A DNA stretch of 52,822 bases, taken from positions 1 to 52,822 of the forward strand of contig NZ_FMDN01000030.1 of assembly GCF_900090245.1 (NCBI RefSeq), read 5' to 3'. Origin of the DNA: Micromonospora halophytica (lineage in GTDB: Bacteria > Actinomycetota > Actinomycetes > Mycobacteriales > Micromonosporaceae). Position numbers and translations under genes: made by a program. How positions within the stretch are numbered: the first letter of the stretch is position 1; every line of letters begins with the position of its first letter. This document shows, piece by piece, positions 1 through 9,523 of this stretch. The notes beneath the pieces were generated by a model. It was not told the origin of the DNA, made no database searches, and saw nothing but the letters and a program-made list of their open reading frames with translations.

Positions 1-308
1 ACAAGGGCTTCGCGTCCAAGGCATTCGAGCGGAACCTGGCCGAGCAGGGCATCGAACTGCTACGGCCGTCACGCAAGAAGGAGAAAACCCGTTACGGCGA
101 GGCGACGCTCAAGAAGGTCCGCCAGCTCATCGAGTCAGTCAACGACACCCTCAAGGGCCAGCTTGACCTGGAGGAACACGGCGGCCGTACCTTCGCCGGC
201 GTTGCCGTGCGGGTGGCTCAACGTCTCCTGGCCATGGCCGCCGCGATCTGGCACAACAACAAGACCAACGCACCCGTCACCCGATCACTGATCGCCTACG
301 ACCACTGA
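1..308 (+). pseudogene. IS982-type transposase, C-terminal part (cut by window edge)
   Basis: An open frame enters at the window start and stops at 306-308. The translation ends with a helical basic stretch (KEKTRYGEATLKKVRQLIES, then a segment rich in H, V and R) that looks like the C-terminal catalytic-helix region of IS982-family DDE transposases. Only about 100 residues are visible, so the DDE aspartates cannot be checked and it may be complete outside the window. The family call is from sequence feel, not from an alignment; another DDE family is possible. Confidence 0.55.
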
Positions 309-338
309 CCAGACTTCGGAACAACTCGTCTAGAAGCC

Positions 339-851
339 GTGCGGCGGCTCTCCCCTCGACAACTGGCAAACCTCGTCGTGGAACACGCCCTGCGGGACCG
401 CCTCTTCGCCACCCAGCTACTCGCCGAAGCCGGCCTCCTCGACACCACCACCGACCACACCGGGTTGCACGATGCCCGCGCCGCCATCCGCGACGCCTCC
501 AATGCCACCACCGGCAGCAGGTGGCAGATCTCCGACGTCGAAGCCGCCGGCCATCAGCTGGCCGCCGAAATTGAGATTCTCTGCGCCCGGCCCGCCACCA
601 CCGCCATGCTCGATCTCGTCGAAGAAGCCATCCTCGTCTGGGACGACCTCTCCGGACACCTCCGCGACGCCTATCACATCACCCGCACCGAACCCGAGGA
701 AATCACCGAGCCGCTGGTCAACGCCCACCATGACCTGTGCGAACGCCTCGACCTCGACGCAGAGGAGGTCGGCCATCGATTGACACGGCTCATCGAACGC
801 TGCCACCACGACACCATCGACATCGACACCTATACCGACCTCCTCGGCTAA
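339..851 (+). CDS. Helical protein of unknown function, probably the tail of a longer gene
   Basis: 170 residues from a GTG start. The frame is already open from 309, directly after the transposase stop, with no good ribosome-binding site, so the N-terminus was probably lost when the mobile element landed. The protein is alpha-helical and acidic, with a repeated pattern of Leu/Ala helices and the segment LVEEAILVWDDLSGHLRDAY. It resembles the C-terminal helical regions that follow SWIM-type zinc fingers or DUF6880-like domains in actinomycetes, but no zinc ligands remain here. Coding character (GC-rich third positions) is convincing; function is not known. Confidence 0.5.
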   Translation: MRRLSPRQLANLVVEHALRDRLFATQLLAEAGLLDTTTDHTGLHDARAAIRDASNATTGSRWQISDVEAAGHQLAAEIEILCARPATTAMLDLVEEAILVWDDLSGHLRDAYHITRTEPEEITEPLVNAHHDLCERLDLDAEEVGHRLTRLIERCHHDTIDIDTYTDLLG

Positions 852-990
852 CACGCCAGGACGATCACCCGCCCCAACCACTGGTAACGGCAACCGCTCT
901 CACACCCGGGACGCCACAGCTGCAGCCCGAGTACAGCTGTCGCATCGGGATGCCGGGCACCGTCACCGGCGCTGACCGGTCGGCGCAGCC

Positions 991-2010
991 GGGGACTGTA
1001 CAAATAACGGCTGATCGACCGATCAAGGGAGAGACGCCAGATGGCGACCGAGACCTCCGTGGGACAGCCGGCCGTGGAGCCGGTGGGTGCGGTCACGGAT
1101 GAGCAGTTGATTGCGATGCTGGTCGATCGGGTTCGTGGTGACGGGCTGAGGCTGACTGGTGAGGGCGGGCTGCTGCAGTAGCTGACCAAGCGGGTCCTCG
1201 AGTCCGCCCTCGAGGGAGAGATCACCGACCACGTCGGCTATGACAAGCACGACCCGGCCGGTCGGGGCAGCGGGAACACCCGCAACGGCAGCCGGACCAA
1301 GACCGTGCTCACCGACGTCGGCCCGGTCGAGGTGCGGGTCCCCGGGACGCGGCGGGCACGTTCGAGCCGCAGATCGTGCGCAAACGACAACGGCGCCTGA
1401 CCGGTGTCGACGACATGGTCCTGTCGCTGTCGGCCAAAGGCTTGACGCACGGCGAGATCGCCGCCCACTTGGCCGAGGTCTACGGCGCGGAGGTGTCCAA
1501 GCAGACCATCTCCACCATCACCGACAAGGTCATCGACGGGATGGCCGAGTGGCAGAACCGGCCCCTGGACCCGGTGTACCCGGTCGTGTTCATCGACGCT
1601 ATCAACGTCAAGATCCGGGATGGTCAGGTCGCGAACCGGCCGATCGACCTGGTGATGGCGGTCACCGTGGACGGTCACCGCGACATCCTCGGCATCTGGG
1701 CCGGTGACGGCGGCGAAGGCGCCAAGCACTGGCTGCACGTGCTCACCGAGCTGAAGAACCGCGGCGTGGCCGACGTGCTCATGCTCGTCTGCGACGGCCT
1801 GAAGGGCCTGCCGGAGGCGGTGGAGACGGTGTGGCCGCGCACGATCGTCCAGACGTGCGTGGTGCACCTGCTGCGCAACTCGTTCCGCTATGCCGCCCGC
1901 CAGGACTGGGACAAGATCGCCAAAGCACTCAGGCCGGTGTACACCGCGCCGACGGAGGATGCCGCGACCGAGCGGTTCCTCGAGTTCGCCGAGGCGTGGG
2001 GCCGCAAGCA
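991..2010 (+). pseudogene. IS256-family element, broken transposase
   Basis: The segment at 993-1008 (GGACTGTACAAATAAC) looks like an IS256-family left end. The transposase starts at ATG 1041 behind an AGGGAG ribosome-binding site. It carries an in-frame TAG at 1179-1181 (after GLLQ) and a frameshift near 1345, after which the frame resumes as KRQRRLTGVDDMVLSLSAKG. Two of the three catalytic acidic residues are visible in FIDAINVKIRDG and LVCDGLKGLPE; the C-terminal glutamate region is gone because an ISAs1 element begins at 2011. The copy is inactive three times over. Confidence 0.85.
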
Positions 2011-3371
2011 GGGCGATTGCATAGTCGGCCGGCGGGCCGTTGACCAGGAGTTTCGAGACGAGTTCGGCCTCTGTGGAGGTGTAAGAACGGGTGAGGTCGC
2101 ATCGGTGATCATGGAGTTGCGACGCTTCACGACTCCGAGGAAGACCCCACCCGCCGATGGCATCGTCTCTCATCCCTGCGCTGGCCGTAGCAGCACCCAC
2201 CTCCATCGCCGAGGCCGTGCCAGTCACTGACGGTGAACACGGTGGTCTGCTGCACGCGCTCGCCGCTGTTCCTGATCCACGCGACCCACGAGGCGTGCGT
2301 TACCCGCTGACCGCGCTGCTGGCGGTGGCGGTCTGCGCCGTCATGGCCGGGGCGTCGTCGTTCGCCGCGATCACGGATTGGCTACACGACCTGGACGAAC
2401 GCGCCCAGGAGCGGCTCGGGTTCACCGCAGGAGTGCCGGTCGGCAGCACTGTCTGGCGGATCCTGACGCGCCTCGACGACACGCTGCTCGGCACCGTCCT
2501 GGCCGGCTGGCTGCGCACCCGCGCTCCCGTCGAGGTGACCAGGCCGAGGCGGTACCGCACGGTGATCGCCATCGATGGCAAGACACTGCGCGGCGCCCGA
2601 ACGGGCGGCGGCCGCCAGGTGCATCTGCTGTCCGCCCTGGACACCACCACCGGGATCGTGCTCGCCCAGGTCACCGTGGACGCCAAGAGCAATGAGATCC
2701 CGGCGTTCGCCCCGCTGCTCGACGCCGTCGAACAGGTGCTCGGCACCCTGGCCGGGGTGCTGTTCATCGCCGACGCCCTACACACCCAGACCGGGCACGC
2801 CGACGAGGTCACCGCCCGCCGAGCGCACCTGCTCGTCCAGGTGAAGGCCAACCAGCCGACCCTGTTCAAACAGCTCAAACAGCTGCCCTGGGCGCAGATC
2901 CCGGTCGGTGACCGCACCCGCGACCGCGGCCACGGCCGCCGCGAAACCCGCACCGTCAAAGCCGTCACCGTCGCCACTCCCGGCGGCATCGCCTTCCCAC
3001 ACGCCCAGCAAGCCGTGCGGATCACCCGCACCCGCATCGTCGCTGGCAAAACCAGCCGCGAGACCGCCTACCTGACCGCGTCACTACCCGCCGGCCAGGC
3101 CCTGCCCCGGGACCTGCAGACCTGGATCCGCCGGCACTGGCACATCGAAAACAAGATCCACCACGTACGCGACGTGACGTTCCGTGAAGACCTCCACCAG
3201 GCCCGGACAGGCACCGGACCCGCCGTCATCGCAACCCTGCGTAACACCGCGATCGGCTGGCACCGCACCACCGGCGCGACCAACATCGCCCGCGCCACCC
3301 GCCACGCCAACCGCCGCTCACACGACCTGATCACCGCCGTGACCAGCAGTTACCCGACAACGCAATAGCCC
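2011..3371 (+). mobile_element. Complete ISAs1-family insertion sequence
   Basis: The ends are imperfect inverted repeats: GGGCGATTGCATAGTCGG at 2011-2028 and the complement of CCGACAACGCAATAGCCC at 3354-3371, matching at 15 of 18 positions. They enclose one full transposase gene, whose stop codon lies inside the right end. The flanks are unrelated: IS256 on the left, an RHS gene on the right. No target duplication is visible (CGCAAGCA against TGGTTGGC), which points to a deletion or recombination next to the element after insertion. Confidence 0.85.
2157..3368 (+). CDS. ISAs1-family transposase (DDE)
   Basis: 403 residues, normal for the family. The N-terminal motif ALAAVPDPRDPRGVRYPLTA, the central AIDGKTLRGAR with the first catalytic Asp, ADALHTQ with the second, and a C-terminal HWHIENKIHHVRDVTFRED segment with the catalytic Glu are all present. 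No frameshift or stop is seen, so the protein should be active in trans. ATG 2157 is the first start in frame after the left end. It catalyses excision and insertion of its own element. Confidence 0.93.
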   Translation: MASSLIPALAVAAPTSIAEAVPVTDGEHGGLLHALAAVPDPRDPRGVRYPLTALLAVAVCAVMAGASSFAAITDWLHDLDERAQERLGFTAGVPVGSTVWRILTRLDDTLLGTVLAGWLRTRAPVEVTRPRRYRTVIAIDGKTLRGARTGGGRQVHLLSALDTTTGIVLAQVTVDAKSNEIPAFAPLLDAVEQVLGTLAGVLFIADALHTQTGHADEVTARRAHLLVQVKANQPTLFKQLKQLPWAQIPVGDRTRDRGHGRRETRTVKAVTVATPGGIAFPHAQQAVRITRTRIVAGKTSRETAYLTASLPAGQALPRDLQTWIRRHWHIENKIHHVRDVTFREDLHQARTGTGPAVIATLRNTAIGWHRTTGATNIARATRHANRRSHDLITAVTSSYPTTQ

Positions 3372-6300
3372 TGGTTGGCGGGGTCGTATGCGTACGTGGT
3401 CCAACTCGCCCCGTTGTTGGTCCGGCGGGAGATGAGATTGCCGATAGCGTCGTAGCTGTTCACTTCCTGGACGTAGGTTTTGACGCCGTCGGTGCGGGTG
3501 ACCTTGGTGACGTTGTCGTTCAGGTCGTACTCGTAGCTGGTCACCCAGTTCATCGCGTCGGTCTCGGAAGCGAGGTTGCCGTTGGCGTAGTACGCCTTCG
3601 ACGACACCTGCGTGACGACGCCATCGTGCCCGGTCACCGTCGCGGTGAGTTCCTGACCAGCGGCGTCGTAGGTGTTCTCTAGGGTGCGCAGCCGATCACC
3701 GGCCGGGCATGGGGTGGACGGGGCGGGACTGCTGTCGCACACCACCGCCTTGGTCGTGTTGCCATAGACGTCGTATTCGAACAGGGTGACCGTCCCGGCG
3801 GCGTCGACCGTCTTCACTTCCTGACCGAAGCTGTTGTAGGAGCTGGTCGCGTCGCGGTAGGCGTCGCCGCCGGTGGTGTCCTCGACCTTGCGGGAGGTCA
3901 CGTTGCCGTCGGCGTCATGGACGGTGCTCGTCTTCCGGGTGTGGATAGCGCCGGTCACCTGGTTGAGTACCGGCGGGTCGGTCTGCTCGACGACCTGCCC
4001 ATCGGCGTCGTAGACGAACGTGGTGGTCAGGTCACCCGTCGGTGGCCCAGCTTTGACCGTCTTGGTCAACGTCCGGCCAGGACCGTCGTAGGTGAATTCG
4101 GTGACGAGGCCGGCGGCGTCGGTTATCCGCATCACGTCGCCGGCGGAGTTGTATTCGGTGCTCTGCTGGGCTCCGCCGGGGGATCTCGTGGTCAGTGGCA
4201 GGCCGGCGGGTGTCATCCCGCCGCCGACCGCCGGGGTGGTCGCGGTCGTGTACGTCATGGTGGTGCTGCGTCCGCTCGGGTAGCCGGGGATCGGCGGTGA
4301 GGTCATGCTCAGCCGGTTGCCGGACGTGTCGTAGGCGAACTTGGTCAGGTATTGGTTGTCGGTCTCGCTTTGCGACCGAGCGTCCCGGATCTCAATCAGC
4401 TGGTCGTTGCGGGCGTCCGGGGTGAGGTTCGCCGTCGTCGCGTCAGGCCAGTACTTGTAGTAGGTGCTGTCACACCATTCCTGGTCCCGGCAGACGGTGG
4501 AGCGGATCGTGTTGCCCCGTACGTCACGGCCCGACACCGTCTTCATCCCCAGCGGGTCGAACACGACCGACTCGAAACCACCGACGTCGTAGCCGAAGGA
4601 TGTGGTGCGACCCAACGCATCAGTTGAGGCGATCATGCGGCCGCCGTTGACCAGGTCGAAGACCTGCTTCGAAGCCTTGCCTGTCGGGTCGGTGACCGTC
4701 ACGCTCGACACCGGAGTCAAGGTCGCGGTGGGCCCGGATTGCAGGGCGCTCTTCGACGCTTTGAAGTGCGCGTCGACCTCTGTCGGCGGCAGTTCCCGGT
4801 TGTAGTAGGCGAACTCCGCGATGTTGCCCTTGAAGTAGCTCACGTCCCCGGATGAGCTGGGCCATCCCTTGGTGAAGCCGGCGCCGATATAGGAGTACTG
4901 GGCGCTCGTGCCCGCAATCGCGCCGAGCGTGCCGACGATCTTGTTGTCCAGGTAGAGCGTCTGGCGGGTGGTGGACGCCGACAGCACGACGTGGTGCCAC
5001 TGACCGTCGTTGACCTTCGTGCTGGACCTGATCGGCGTGCCGCTGGTCCAGAACTTGCCGCGCAGATATCCGTCCGCACCCACGTAGAGCGCGGGAATCC
5101 ACTCCCCGGCGACGGGGCTCGTCAGCAAGGCGCTCTGGTAGGAGTAGAGCACTCCGCTGGCCGCGTGGTTGGCCGGGGTCTTGAACCAGATCTCGACCGT
5201 CGTCGGGTCGGCCACCGGGTAGTCGACGCCCGGCAACGCCTGATTCCTGGGGTTGTAGGGCTGCACGAACGAGGAGGTGCCGTTGAAGACGGCCCCGTAG
5301 GTGTCCGAGAACGGGCTGGTGCTGTTCGGCTGGGTCGTGTCGAACGTGACGTTGTTGTAGCGGGCCTGGTGGCTGTGCACGACGTTGACCGCGTCGACCG
5401 GCGCCTCAATGTCACCGAGGCGCCAGTAGTCGGTCGGCTGCGACCCGAGCACCGAGGAGACGTAGACCTGGCTGGAGCCGTAGGCGGCCGGTGTGCCGAT
5501 CTGCCAAACGCCGCCGTTCTCGTCCGTGACCTGGCTGACCCGACCGGTGACCGTGTCATAGGCGACCTGCGCCTGGACCCGGCCCGCTTCGCTCGTCACC
5601 GTGGACAGCTGCGCGGTACCCGCCGCACCCGAGTCGTACATCGCCGAAACGGCCGTGCCGGTCAGCGGCTTGTTGTAGAAGGCGACGTCCGCGATCGACC
5701 CGTTGAAGAACGTTGCGGTGGCGGTGGTGTGGGGCTGGTTCGGCCACGAGCCGCCGAGGAAGCCGGCCCCGATATAGCTGTTGGTGGCGTCGAGCGTGTT
5801 GAGGGTGATCGCACCGGGCAGCGTCGCGACCTGCGTTCCGTCCAGGTAGAGCTGCTGGCTGCCGCCGTTGCCGACCAGCGCGACATGGTGCCATTGGCCG
5901 TCAGTCACCGTACCGGGCGACGCCATCGCCGCCGTCTGGCTGCCCATCCACAACTCGCCGTGCAGCTTGCCGTCCGAGCCGACATACAGGGCCGGAACGT
6001 AGCTGCCGGTCGTCGTTGCCCCCGGGGTGACCGCATCCTTCTGGTAGCTGAACAGCACACCGGTGGGCGTGCTGGTCTTGAACCACATGCTGATCGACTG
6101 GTACGAACTCTCCGCCACCGGCTTCGACGGCAGCGTGACAAGCGAGGACGTGCCGTCGAACGCGGCGGACGTGGAGGTCGAGTTGACCAGCGGCGTCGGG
6201 CCGCCGAGCGTGACGTTGGTGTACGTCGCGTTGTCCGTGCCGTCGTTGGACAACACCGCGCTCACCGCGGCGGTTGCTCCTTCGGCCTCGTTCATCCGCC

Positions 6301-6946
6301 AGAACGAGTAGGGGCCGGTGTTCAGCACGGTGTTGGCGTGCTGCGACGCCCACGTGTAGTCGTACGAGGTACAGGCGGTGGTCTCACCCGGCGGGCAGAC
6401 CTCGACCAGCAGGTCGTTGCCGTACGTGTAGTTCCAGGTCAACGCCGTGCTCGGGTCGCCTGGTGCGACGGGGTCGGTGCTGACGGACGCGACGTGTGGG
6501 TAGGTGGAGTTCGGCGGTGTTGACCAGGAGATGGTCAACGTGCGGTTTGAGGACAGCGATTTCATCTGGTCTACTCGACCGCTGGCGTCGTAGCGGAACG
6601 TCACCGCCCGGCCCGACGCGTCGATGATCTTCGTGATCCGGTAGATACCGGTGCCCGCAGCTTGTGTGAACTCGTAGGCGGTGGCGTCCTTGTCGGTCAG
6701 CGAATAGCCACCGGTGATGCTCTTGAAGACCGAGAACCGGCCCGACGGCGCCGCGAAGGTGCCGTCGTTGCTGCGACCAAACGCCACCTCTTGTCCGGAG
6801 GGATAGCGCACATCGCCGAGGCCCTCGGCTTCCACCAAACCACCGCCCGCCCGCCAGGTCACCAACGCCAGCGGAACCTGGAGCCAGTACGCCCCCGGCG
6901 AACACACACCGTCATCCTGATCCCCTATGGAGGATTGGTTGCACAT
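3350..6946 (-). CDS. RHS-repeat protein with two LamG domains, C-terminus cut off by ISAs1
   Basis: A large frame (about 1190 residues of original sequence). Its order is a short N-terminal stretch, a first RHS/YD block, a LamG-like jelly-roll at about residues 205-440 (WRMNEAEG, GQWHHVALVG, QQLYLDGTQV), a second LamG at about 500-735 (GQWHHVVLSA, QTLYLDNKIV), then YD repeats to the end (YDADGQVVEQ, YDVYGNTTKA, YELD-type units). The last native residues are YAYDPANQ; the final GYCVVG comes from the ISAs1 element. The usual RHS core end and the toxin tip are missing, so delivery of a toxin is not possible from this copy. The N-terminus has no signal peptide and may also be incomplete. In the family such proteins are secreted wall-associated polymorphic toxins or adhesins. 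Confidence 0.85.
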   Translation of the reverse strand: MCNQSSIGDQDDGVCSPGAYWLQVPLALVTWRAGGGLVEAEGLGDVRYPSGQEVAFGRSNDGTFAAPSGRFSVFKSITGGYSLTDKDATAYEFTQAAGTGIYRITKIIDASGRAVTFRYDASGRVDQMKSLSSNRTLTISWSTPPNSTYPHVASVSTDPVAPGDPSTALTWNYTYGNDLLVEVCPPGETTACTSYDYTWASQHANTVLNTGPYSFWRMNEAEGATAAVSAVLSNDGTDNATYTNVTLGGPTPLVNSTSTSAAFDGTSSLVTLPSKPVAESSYQSISMWFKTSTPTGVLFSYQKDAVTPGATTTGSYVPALYVGSDGKLHGELWMGSQTAAMASPGTVTDGQWHHVALVGNGGSQQLYLDGTQVATLPGAITLNTLDATNSYIGAGFLGGSWPNQPHTTATATFFNGSIADVAFYNKPLTGTAVSAMYDSGAAGTAQLSTVTSEAGRVQAQVAYDTVTGRVSQVTDENGGVWQIGTPAAYGSSQVYVSSVLGSQPTDYWRLGDIEAPVDAVNVVHSHQARYNNVTFDTTQPNSTSPFSDTYGAVFNGTSSFVQPYNPRNQALPGVDYPVADPTTVEIWFKTPANHAASGVLYSYQSALLTSPVAGEWIPALYVGADGYLRGKFWTSGTPIRSSTKVNDGQWHHVVLSASTTRQTLYLDNKIVGTLGAIAGTSAQYSYIGAGFTKGWPSSSGDVSYFKGNIAEFAYYNRELPPTEVDAHFKASKSALQSGPTATLTPVSSVTVTDPTGKASKQVFDLVNGGRMIASTDALGRTTSFGYDVGGFESVVFDPLGMKTVSGRDVRGNTIRSTVCRDQEWCDSTYYKYWPDATTANLTPDARNDQLIEIRDARSQSETDNQYLTKFAYDTSGNRLSMTSPPIPGYPSGRSTTMTYTTATTPAVGGGMTPAGLPLTTRSPGGAQQSTEYNSAGDVMRITDAAGLVTEFTYDGPGRTLTKTVKAGPPTGDLTTTFVYDADGQVVEQTDPPVLNQVTGAIHTRKTSTVHDADGNVTSRKVEDTTGGDAYRDATSSYNSFGQEVKTVDAAGTVTLFEYDVYGNTTKAVVCDSSPAPSTPCPAGDRLRTLENTYDAAGQELTATVTGHDGVVTQVSSKAYYANGNLASETDAMNWVTSYEYDLNDNVTKVTRTDGVKTYVQEVNSYDAIGNLISRRTNNGASWTTYAYDPANQGYCVVG

Positions 6947-6949
6947 GAG

Positions 6950-7119
6950 ACCCGACTTGGCTCACGGCTGGTTGATTCTGGGGTCGGCGGGGCTGTGACC
7001 TGGGGTGTTGTGTCGGGAGGCACGCACTAATTGGTCGGGTTTCTACCGTGTCGGCTGTGGCGTACGTGCGGACGGTGAAGACGGTGTCCGGAGCGCGGGC
7101 GGTGCAGATCGTGCACTCC
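6950..7119 (+). mobile_element. Left end of an IS1634-type element
   Basis: The segment begins with ACCCGACTTGGCTCA (from 6951), a terminal sequence that recurs at 22576 and, inverted, at 23852. It runs into a transposase N-terminus from GTG 7057, translating as VAYVRTVKTVSGARAVQIVH, which is typical of the first residues of IS1634-family transposases. Homology stops at about 7119; the rest has been deleted. The RHS gene start at 6946 sits right at this junction, so the element probably also removed the 5' part of that gene. Confidence 0.65.
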
Positions 7120-7216
7120 CTACATCGACCAGTCGCTATCCATGGCGAACCCGCCGGAAGGCTCTCAACCGGACGTAACGCATAGATCAGATCAAGTTAC
7201 TGCGGACCGCCCTCTG

Positions 7217-8242
7217 AGAGACCGTCGGGTAACCAGTTCGGTGCGTTGCGTTACGGTGAGACACGTCGATGTTGAGTGCTCGACAAATAGATCATCCCCG
7301 CCATGATCGCGTTGTGTGCGCAACTGCAACTGTGGCGGGGATGACGCCCGTTCATGCTATCCGTCGAACTTGACCGATGCGATGTGGGCGATCCTCGCGC
7401 CCTTGATGCCGGTGCGTGACCTGCGTAAAGGCGGTCGGCCTCGTAAGTGGGGAGATCGGTTGATCCTGGATTCGATCTTCTATGTGCTGCGGTCGGGCTG
7501 TCCGTGGCGGATGATGCCGCGGGATCTGGCGCCACCGGACGCGGCGCATCGCTGGTTCACGACGTGGCGGAAGAACGGAACGTGGGACGTGATCCACGAC
7601 GAGCTTCGCCGGCAGGTGCGGGTGGCGGCCGGTCGTGAGCCGGAGCCGACCGCGGCGGTCCTGGACGCCCAGTCGATCAAATCCAGTGAGGGCGGCGAAT
7701 GCCGTGGGTTCGACATAGGCAAGAAGACCACCGGCCGCAAACGGCACCTGGTCGTGGACACGATGGGGCCGATCCTGGTGGTCATGGTCACCTCCGCCTC
7801 CGTCAACGACCGTCCCGGCGGCCGGCGGATCCTGCAACGGCTGGCCGAGACATTCACCACCATCACCCTTGTCTGGGCCGACGGCGGATACGCCAACAGC
7901 ATCGACTCCACCTTGGTGAGCTGGGCGAAAGACAAGCTCGGCATCCTGCTGGAGATCGTCAAGCGCACCGACGACGTCAAGGGCTTCCAGGTCCTCCCAC
8001 GCAGGTGGGTGGTGGAGAGGACCCTGGGATGGCTGGTGCGTAACCGACGCCTGGCCCGGGACTACGAGCGGCTGACCGCCAACTCCGAGGCCATGATCAA
8101 GGTAGCGATGATTCGACTCATGACGATACGTCTGGCCGGTCAAGCGATCCGCTGGGCCAACGCCACCGAACGCGAAGCCGCCCAACGCATCAACGTTGAG
8201 CGACTTCTCGCCACGTAGTCACCTGGTTACCCGACGGTCTCT
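7217..8242 (+). mobile_element. Complete IS5-type insertion sequence
   Basis: Perfect 20-bp inverted repeats bound it: AGAGACCGTCGGGTAACCAG at 7217-7236 and its complement at 8223-8242. It holds a single uninterrupted transposase gene. The right end supplies the first base of the TAA that ends the neighbouring minus-strand gene at 8242, so insertion clipped or just touched that gene. No clear target duplication is visible. Confidence 0.85.
7316..8218 (+). CDS. IS5-family transposase
   Basis: About 300 residues in one frame. The order is an N-terminal domain (LTDAMWAILAPLMP, GGRPRKWGDRLILDSIFYVL, GCPWRMMPRDLAPP), the first catalytic Asp in VLDAQSIKSSEGG, a GKKTTGRKRHLVVDTMG motif, ADGGYAN with the second Asp, and PRRWVVERTLGWLVRNRRLA with the catalytic Glu. 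The start is uncertain: a GTG at 7316 gives the longest frame, but no strong ribosome-binding site is seen. It mobilises the flanking inverted repeats. Confidence 0.9.
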   Translation: MRNCNCGGDDARSCYPSNLTDAMWAILAPLMPVRDLRKGGRPRKWGDRLILDSIFYVLRSGCPWRMMPRDLAPPDAAHRWFTTWRKNGTWDVIHDELRRQVRVAAGREPEPTAAVLDAQSIKSSEGGECRGFDIGKKTTGRKRHLVVDTMGPILVVMVTSASVNDRPGGRRILQRLAETFTTITLVWADGGYANSIDSTLVSWAKDKLGILLEIVKRTDDVKGFQVLPRRWVVERTLGWLVRNRRLARDYERLTANSEAMIKVAMIRLMTIRLAGQAIRWANATEREAAQRINVERLLAT

Positions 8243-9408
8243 TAGTCGCCAGGGACGATCACCCGAGCGTGGTCGGGCAGCGAGGTCAGCACCCGACGCC
8301 GGCCGGTGGCCGGGTCGGCGGCGACGAGCTCGCCGCCGTTCGCGGTCCAGCGTTGCAGGAGGACCTCGGTGCCGGCGAGACCGAGGAAGTTCTCACCTTC
8401 GCCACCCCGGGGCACGACGAGGTCGATCCGGCCGGCCGGTTTGCCGGACCGCAGATCGACTCCGACCAACGTCATGGGGGGCACCGCCCGTGCCCCCTCC
8501 GGCTGGCCGGCCGGGATCTCCTCCCGCCGAGTGACCAGAGCCCACACCGCCGGCGGATCACCGCCGCCCCGAACGAGCGGAACGAGCGCGTTGCGGATAT
8601 CGCCGGGGCCGACCTGTTGGGTGGTGGCGAGAGACACCGAGCGGGCGGCGCGGCCGTCGACGTCCTGAATTGCGATGGTGAGCTGCCTGCGCGGCCGGGC
8701 GTTCGGGCCGACGTTGAACTCCGCGGTGGCCAGTTCACGCCCGTCTAGAAATGCCAGCATCCGGCGACCCGGCGTCCCGCGTAACGCCAGCGGGCGCAGC
8801 TCCCCGAAGGGCAGGGTGAACGCTGCGTACGCCTCGCCGGCGCCGGAGGGTTGCCCGAGCAGCAACGCCCGTCCGTCGGTCGACCACTGGCGCAACTCGT
8901 ACCCGGGCGGGACGGTCCGCTCGGTGATCCCGGTGAGGTCGCGGATCCACCACTGCCCGTCTCGGCGCTGGGCGAACCACCGCCCGTCCGGGGATAGCGT
9001 CTGAGTGATCTCGCCCATGGTGGTCGCCAGCCCGACGCCGAATTGTTCACCGGAGGCCGTCACCAGGTACATCGGCCGTCGAGGCAAGGCGCCGGTCGCC
9101 ACGTTGAAACCATCGGGGTCGTTGATCTGGTAGAGCAGGGCTCCCCGTCCCACGGCCCGGTCGGTGGGCAGGGCGGTCGGGGTGGCCGGCGGCAGCAGCC
9201 GGCCGGGCAGCCCGGCGAGGAGTTCCCTGGCCGTGACCGAGGCGGCGACCTCGGCGGGTGCCGGTGACGGGGTGGCGTTCGTCCGCCAGACCGTCACCCC
9301 GGCGGCCCCGCCGACCAGCACCCCGGCCAGCGCGACCGCCAACCATCCCCGAAGTCGGTGCGGTCCCGGCGGCGTCACGGGTGCCGGTCCCGGTGCCGTG
9401 GATTCCAT
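8242..9408 (-). CDS. Membrane-anchored beta-propeller-like protein
   Basis: 388 residues from the ATG at 9406-9408 (MESTAPGP). A short proline-rich cytoplasmic start is followed by one transmembrane helix at about residues 22-42 (WLAVALAGVLVGGAAGV) and an extracellular domain with repeated WD/TolB-like blades (LSPDGRWFAQRRDGQWWIRD, WSTDGRALLLGQ). No catalytic motif is seen. The type is common in actinomycetes, often beside sigma factors, with unknown function. Its stop codon lies on the right end of the IS5 element, so a few terminal residues may be missing. The longer upstream frame to 9585 lacks coding character. Confidence 0.6.
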   Translation of the reverse strand: MESTAPGPAPVTPPGPHRLRGWLAVALAGVLVGGAAGVTVWRTNATPSPAPAEVAASVTARELLAGLPGRLLPPATPTALPTDRAVGRGALLYQINDPDGFNVATGALPRRPMYLVTASGEQFGVGLATTMGEITQTLSPDGRWFAQRRDGQWWIRDLTGITERTVPPGYELRQWSTDGRALLLGQPSGAGEAYAAFTLPFGELRPLALRGTPGRRMLAFLDGRELATAEFNVGPNARPRRQLTIAIQDVDGRAARSVSLATTQQVGPGDIRNALVPLVRGGGDPPAVWALVTRREEIPAGQPEGARAVPPMTLVGVDLRSGKPAGRIDLVVPRGGEGENFLGLAGTEVLLQRWTANGGELVAADPATGRRRVLTSLPDHARVIVPGD

Positions 9409-9523
9409 CGTCCTGCCCCCGATCCAGGCGTCCTGCCTGCGCACAGCACACGGGAGATGCACCGGACCGTCAACGGCCCGGTCGGACCCGACTCCCGATC
9501 GGGGTCCAATCGTGATCTTCAGC

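Noticed and set aside
4991..6523. Long plus-strand frame of 510 codons
   Set aside because: It is the antisense shadow of the RHS/LamG gene. The protein is rich in R, G and V with no family features, while the minus frame shows repeated YD and LamG motifs.
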